Positions 7,010 to 9,395 of a stretch of 9,395 nt of DNA are shown piece after piece. This stretch comes from Phycisphaeraceae bacterium (GTDB lineage Bacteria > Planctomycetota > Phycisphaerae > Phycisphaerales > Phycisphaeraceae): assembly GCA_020850375.1 (NCBI GenBank), contig JADZET010000469.1, forward strand, positions 1 to 9,395. Direction: 5' to 3'. How positions within the stretch are numbered: position 1 is the stretch's first letter; each line of letters opens with the position of its first letter. A program made the translations under genes and the position numbers. A model generated the notes under the pieces. The model saw only the letters and a program-made list of their open reading frames with translations, was not told the origin of the DNA and did not search any database.

Positions 7010-7090
7010 GACAGGCTCCCGGCCCCCCGACTTCAGCCACGCCCATCTCGGGCCGTGGCGGCGGGACGACGTATTGATTCTAATCTGACC
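7010..7090. promoter_or_regulatory. 81-nt divergent intergenic region
   Basis: This gap separates the GTG of the QueD-like gene (minus strand) from the ATG of pgeF (plus strand), so promoters for both directions should lie here. The left part is GC-rich and contains the Shine-Dalgarno for the QueD-like gene. The right 20 bases are AT-richer (gtattgattctaatct) and end with TAATCT at 7081-7086, only 4 nt before the pgeF ATG. I see no convincing -35 box for either direction. Confidence 0.4.
7081..7086 (+). promoter_or_regulatory. TANNNT-type -10 candidate for leaderless pgeF
   Basis: TAATCT fits the TANNNT -10 pattern that lies directly upstream of leaderless genes in several GC-rich bacteria. 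It ends 4 nt before the ATG at 7091, and no Shine-Dalgarno is present. The spacing is a little shorter than usual, so this is tentative. Confidence 0.25.
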
Positions 7091-7894
7091 ATGCTTCTAA
7101 GGCAGGAACACGGCAACGGGGTGGTGACGTATCAGTCCCCTCTTCTGACGGATCTGGGTGTGCCGCACGCCTTCTCGACGCGGATTGGGGGTGTGAGCAA
7201 GGGCCCCTACGCGTCGCTAAACCTCGGCGAGCTGGCCAAGGACGACGCGACCGACGCCAACACGGCGGTGGCGGAGAACTACCGCCGGCTGCGCGAGGCC
7301 CTGGGGCTGGCCCGGCACGTGCGGTCGGTGGTCCGGCAGATGCACACGGGCGAGGTGCACGTCCCGCCGGCCGGGCCGATCCGACCCCAGGACTGCCCCG
7401 TGGCCGACGCCCTGGTGACGGAGCATCCGGGCCTGTTGCTGGCGGTGCGGGTGGCGGACTGCGTGCCGGTGCTGCTGGCGGACAGATCGGGACGGCGGGT
7501 GGCGGCGGTGCACGCGGGTTGGCGCGGCGTGGCGGCGGGGGTGGTGACCCACGCGGTCGGTGTGATGCGGGAGAGGTTCGGCGTGCGGCCGGGGGATCTG
7601 GCGGCGGCGATCGGACCGTGCATCTCGCTGCAACACTTCGAGGTGGGGCCGGAGGTGGCGGAGCAGTTCCGGGGGGCTGATCTGGCCGCGGTGATCGACG
7701 AAAAATCCTTCGCCAAGCCGCACGTGGACCTCCAACAGGCGGTGCGTCTGCAACTGCGGCGGGCGGGCGTGTCGGAGTCAACCATCGACGGGACGGATCG
7801 CTGCACCTTCGAGCACGCCGGGGAGTTCTTCTCCCACCGACGGGACAGGGGCGTGACGGGCCGGCTGGCGGCGGTGATCGCGGTGCGGGGCTGA
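7091..7894 (+). CDS. pgeF: Peptidoglycan editing factor PgeF (YfiH/DUF152, multicopper-polyphenol-oxidase family)
   Basis: PgeF removes misincorporated L-Ser-containing muropeptide precursors in E. coli. Related proteins (LACC1, YlmD) act on purine nucleosides, so the physiological substrate here is not certain. The 267-residue protein has full family length. It shows FSTRIGGVSKGPYASLNLG (28-46) and the metal/catalytic triad H85 (QMHTGEVHV), C124 (VADCVPVLLAD) and H141 (VHAGWRGVAAGV). AIGPCISLQHFEVGPEV and the C-terminal FFSHRRDRGVTGR follow. The ATG at 7091 fits the family N-terminus. The frame stays open further upstream, but that part lies antisense to the QueD-like gene and shows no PgeF-like sequence. 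No Shine-Dalgarno precedes the ATG, and TAATCT sits 4 nt before it. The ABC ATPase follows after 33 nt and may be co-transcribed. Confidence 0.93.
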   Translation: MLLRQEHGNGVVTYQSPLLTDLGVPHAFSTRIGGVSKGPYASLNLGELAKDDATDANTAVAENYRRLREALGLARHVRSVVRQMHTGEVHVPPAGPIRPQDCPVADALVTEHPGLLLAVRVADCVPVLLADRSGRRVAAVHAGWRGVAAGVVTHAVGVMRERFGVRPGDLAAAIGPCISLQHFEVGPEVAEQFRGADLAAVIDEKSFAKPHVDLQQAVRLQLRRAGVSESTIDGTDRCTFEHAGEFFSHRRDRGVTGRLAAVIAVRG

Positions 7895-7915
7895 TCACGG
7901 CGGCGGTATCCCTGG

Positions 7916-7921
7916 TAATCT
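7916..7921 (+). promoter_or_regulatory. TANNNT-type -10 candidate for a leaderless ATPase mRNA
   Basis: TAATCT ends 6 nt before the ATG at 7928, the spacing expected if transcription starts on the A of the ATG. It is preceded by TGG, giving an extended -10 look (tggtaatct). No Shine-Dalgarno is present in the 33-nt gap. The same hexamer occupies the matching place before pgeF. Confidence 0.3.
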
Positions 7922-7927
7922 TCTGGC

Positions 7928-9046
7928 ATGCTCCCGATCCGGATCCGAGGTCTGTCCAAGCATTTCGGCGCCACGGCGGCTGTCGACGCGGTGGATCTGG
8001 ACATCGAGGCGGGCGAGATGTTCTTCCTGCTCGGGCCGTCGGGCTGCGGCAAGACGACGCTGCTGCGGATGCTCGCGGGGTTCGTCGAGCCGACGGCCGG
8101 GTCGATCCGGTTCGGCGAGCGGGACGTGACGAACACCCCCCCGAACCGGCGGCCGACGGCGATGGTCTTCCAGGGCTACGCCCTGTGGCCGCACATGTCG
8201 GTGCGGCAGAACGTGGCCTTCGGGCTCGAGGTGCGGGGCAGGCGTCGTGCGGAGGTTAGAAAACGGGTCGAGACGGTGCTCGAAGCGGTGCAGTTGCTGC
8301 CGATGGCTGACCGCAAGCCCCAGCAGCTCTCGGGGGGGCAGCAGCAGCGGGTGGCGCTGGCGCGGGCGCTGGCGGTCGAGCCGGCGGTGCTGCTGCTCGA
8401 TGAGCCGTTGGCGAACCTTGACGCCCAGCTCCGCGTCGAGCTGCGGGGGCTGGTGAAAGATCTTTGCCGTCGAACGCGGACGACGGCGGTGTACGTGACG
8501 CACGACCAGGCCGAGGCGCTGTCGGTGGCGGACCGGATCGCGGTGATGTCGGCAGGCCGGATCGCCCAGGCCGGGCCGCCGCGCGAGCTGTACCAGCGGC
8601 CGCGGTCGCGGTTCGTGGCGTCGTTCCTGGGCCAGGCCAACTTCCTGACGGCCGAGGTGGTGAGCATCGAGCCCGGACGGCTGCTGCTGCGGACGCCGGC
8701 GGGCGAGATCCGGGCCGTGAGAGACACGGAACCAGCCGATTCCACGGGCGAGATCGCCGTGGGGACGACGGTGACGTGCTGCATCCGGCCCGAGTCGGTG
8801 CGCCCGCGTCCGGTGGCCGGTTCGGGCGGTCGCGGCACGCTGCGGGGCGTCTGCGCCGGCTCGACCTACCTCGGGCACGCCACGGAGGCGCGGCTGGACC
8901 TGGGCGACGGGTCGTGGCTGACGGCGACGGTGGTGGGAAACTCATGGTCCCCGGCGGTGGGGGAGGCCGCGACGGTGGAAATCGACCCGGGCGACGTGAT
9001 CGTCCTCCGCGAGGGCTCGGGGCCGTCGGTCGGCGGCGATTCGTGA
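7928..9046 (+). CDS. ABC transporter ATP-binding protein, PotA/FbpC/UgpC type with TOBE domain
   Basis: This 372-residue ATPase would power an import system at the inner face of the membrane. Its nucleotide-binding domain is complete: Walker A GPSGCGKTT (36-44), Q-loop VFQGYALWPHMSVRQNV (Q82), signature LSGGQQQRVALARAL (134-148), Walker B VLLLDEPLANLD (154-165) and H-loop H192 in VTHDQAEAL. Residues about 235-365 form the C-terminal regulatory TOBE-type region, including CCIRPESVRPRP and a STYLGHATEARL strand. This layout is typical of importers for polyamines, ferric iron, sugars or glycerol-3-phosphate. STYLG resembles the polyamine/iron branch, but the substrate is not decidable. No permease or binding protein lies in the window, so it may be an orphan or shared ATPase. 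The start lacks a Shine-Dalgarno and has TAATCT 6 nt upstream. A probable terminator follows 6 nt after the stop. Confidence 0.93.
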   Translation: MLPIRIRGLSKHFGATAAVDAVDLDIEAGEMFFLLGPSGCGKTTLLRMLAGFVEPTAGSIRFGERDVTNTPPNRRPTAMVFQGYALWPHMSVRQNVAFGLEVRGRRRAEVRKRVETVLEAVQLLPMADRKPQQLSGGQQQRVALARALAVEPAVLLLDEPLANLDAQLRVELRGLVKDLCRRTRTTAVYVTHDQAEALSVADRIAVMSAGRIAQAGPPRELYQRPRSRFVASFLGQANFLTAEVVSIEPGRLLLRTPAGEIRAVRDTEPADSTGEIAVGTTVTCCIRPESVRPRPVAGSGGRGTLRGVCAGSTYLGHATEARLDLGDGSWLTATVVGNSWSPAVGEAATVEIDPGDVIVLREGSGPSVGGDS

Positions 9047-9052
9047 CGCTCG

Positions 9053-9076
9053 CGCCGGCACACCGCGGCGATTTTT
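9053..9076 (+). terminator. Putative rho-independent terminator after the ABC ATPase
   Basis: CGCCGG (9053-9058) can pair with CC (9063-9064) and GGCG (9067-9070) around a CACA loop, leaving a two-base bulge. The hairpin is followed directly by ATTTTT (9071-9076). It sits 6 nt after the ATPase stop, where termination is expected. The stem is short and bulged, so confidence is moderate. Confidence 0.45.
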
Positions 9077-9116
9077 CTCGGAAATTCAGCCTGATTTCGC
9101 ATCCTTGGGTGATCGC

Positions 9117-9155
9117 GTCGCGCGGGCATGATCGCCGTCGCTCGGGTCGCGCGAC
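9117..9155. repeat. GC-rich inverted repeat with embedded 10-bp palindrome
   Basis: GTCGCGCG (9117-9124) is complementary to CGCGCGAC (9148-9155), with 23 nt between. The right arm is part of a perfect 10-bp palindrome, gtcgcgcgac (9146-9155). No T tract follows, so it is not an intrinsic terminator. It could be a protein-binding site, or chance in a CG-rich stretch. The rest of the 275-nt gap between the ATPase and the Lys-rich gene holds no ORF that I can support. Confidence 0.4.
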
Positions 9156-9253
9156 GGCGCCGGACGGGCGGTGCGGCGCGGCAACTCGTGATCATCGCTC
9201 AAGAATCACGCCCGGCGCGGCCGATAAAGATGATGCACCGGCGAGGAATTCAG

Positions 9254-9283
9254 TTGACTTTGATTTCGCTGATGCAGTAAAGT
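9254..9283 (+). promoter_or_regulatory. Sigma70-type promoter of the lysine-rich protein gene
   Basis: TTGACT (9254-9259) matches the -35 consensus at 5 of 6 bases. After an 18-nt spacer, TAAAGT (9278-9283) matches the -10 at 4 of 6. Transcription would start near 9290, giving a leader of about 32 nt. The segment is clearly AT-richer than its surroundings. This is the best promoter in the window and suggests a well-expressed gene. Confidence 0.62.
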
Positions 9284-9321
9284 GTCTCAAAGCTCCGCTG
9301 GCGACTTCGAGAGGAACAGCC

Positions 9322-9395
9322 ATGGCTAAGAAGAAAGCGACCAAGAAGAAGGGCACGAAGAAGAAGGCCACCAAGAAGAAGGCCAAGAAGAAGAA
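9322..9395 (+). CDS. Lysine-rich repeat protein, histone-H1-like N-terminus (3' end cut by window)
   Basis: The ATG at 9322 has a strong Shine-Dalgarno AGAGGAA (9310-9316) 5 nt upstream, and a good promoter lies just before it. The visible 24 codons read Met-Ala, then KKK blocks separated by Ala-Thr or Gly-Thr; 15 of 24 residues are lysine. Such sequence is typical of DNA- or RNA-binding tails, as in bacterial histone-H1-like proteins (Chlamydia Hc1/Hc2-like) and HU proteins with Lys-rich extensions. The most likely role is nucleoid binding. Because the frame leaves the window, I cannot tell whether a folded domain such as HU or SWIB follows, or whether the whole protein is repeats. Confidence 0.78.
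   Translation, partial: MAKKKATKKKGTKKKATKKKAKKK
9328..9395 (+). repeat. 15-nt tandem repeats encoding KKK-Ala/Gly-Thr
   Basis: Imperfect 15-nt units begin at 9328, 9343, 9358 and 9373, with a fifth starting at 9388 and running off the edge. Each starts with three Lys codons, nearly all AAG, followed by two codons for a small residue and usually Thr. The units differ mostly at third positions, so this is a somewhat aged internal duplication under selection for charge. Confidence 0.8.

Noticed and set aside
6518..7090. Upstream extension of the pgeF frame
   Set aside because: The frame is open, but this part lies antisense to the QueD-like gene and shows no PgeF-like sequence. The family N-terminus begins near the ATG at 7091.
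7080..8878. Several long minus-strand frames opposite pgeF and the ABC ATPase
   Set aside because: They are Pro/Arg/Ser-rich shadows; the plus strand encodes complete, motif-bearing proteins.
9192..9386. Minus-strand frame that looks like a Phe/Ala/Val-rich membrane protein
   Set aside because: It is the reverse complement of the AAG lysine repeats, which reads as CTT/TTC-type hydrophobic codons. The plus strand has a promoter, a Shine-Dalgarno sequence and a sensible Lys-rich product.

Overview
The window is high-GC bacterial DNA, densely coded on both strands, with short intergenic gaps. The gene content is a FixL/FixJ-like two-component pair, a YfiH/PgeF protein, a GNAT-kinase fusion, and a protein that opens with Lys-Lys-Lys-Ala-Thr repeats. 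Together with the GC-rich coding style this would fit a planctomycete-like or other soil or aquatic bacterium. That placement is an inference with low to moderate confidence, because no rRNA or other phylogenetic marker is present. I see no tRNA, rRNA, CRISPR array, transposase, integrase or att site.

Layout. Positions 1-3401 carry a plus-strand run. First comes the 3' part of a GNAT acetyltransferase-aminoglycoside-phosphotransferase-fold fusion, cut by the left edge. Next is a low-specificity L-threonine aldolase, preceded by a possible 18-codon leader ORF that overlaps its start as ATGA. Last is a tandem-GNAT acetyltransferase starting 19 nt after the aldolase. The aldolase and tandem GNAT look like one transcription unit of small-molecule or amino-acid modification enzymes.

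Positions 3398-7009 carry a minus-strand run, read right to left: a QueD/6-pyruvoyl-tetrahydropterin-synthase-fold protein, a soluble histidine kinase with four PAS domains, and a FixJ-type response regulator. The regulator stop codon interlocks with the tandem-GNAT stop codon in a shared CTAG. The kinase and regulator very probably form one signalling pathway. The regulator may also have its own promoter in the 170-nt gap between the two. The QueD-like protein keeps the three zinc-binding His but lacks the catalytic Cys and the Asp-His pair, and carries a Gly-Ser-Gly repeat insertion.

Positions 7010-9046 return to the plus strand, with an 81-nt divergent gap. This part holds pgeF (peptidoglycan editing factor, YfiH family) and, 33 nt later, an orphan ABC-transporter ATPase of the PotA/FbpC/UgpC type with a C-terminal TOBE domain. 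Both lack a Shine-Dalgarno sequence and both have TAATCT just before their ATG, which suggests leaderless transcripts. A plausible intrinsic terminator follows the ATPase.

Positions 9047-9395 hold a non-coding stretch with a GC-rich inverted repeat. It ends in a good sigma70-type promoter and a strong ribosome binding site that drive the start of a very lysine-rich, histone-H1-like protein running off the right edge.

No region stands out as a clearly new defence or mobile system. The most unusual items are the catalytically stripped QueD-like protein, the lysine-repeat protein, and the GNAT-kinase fusion.
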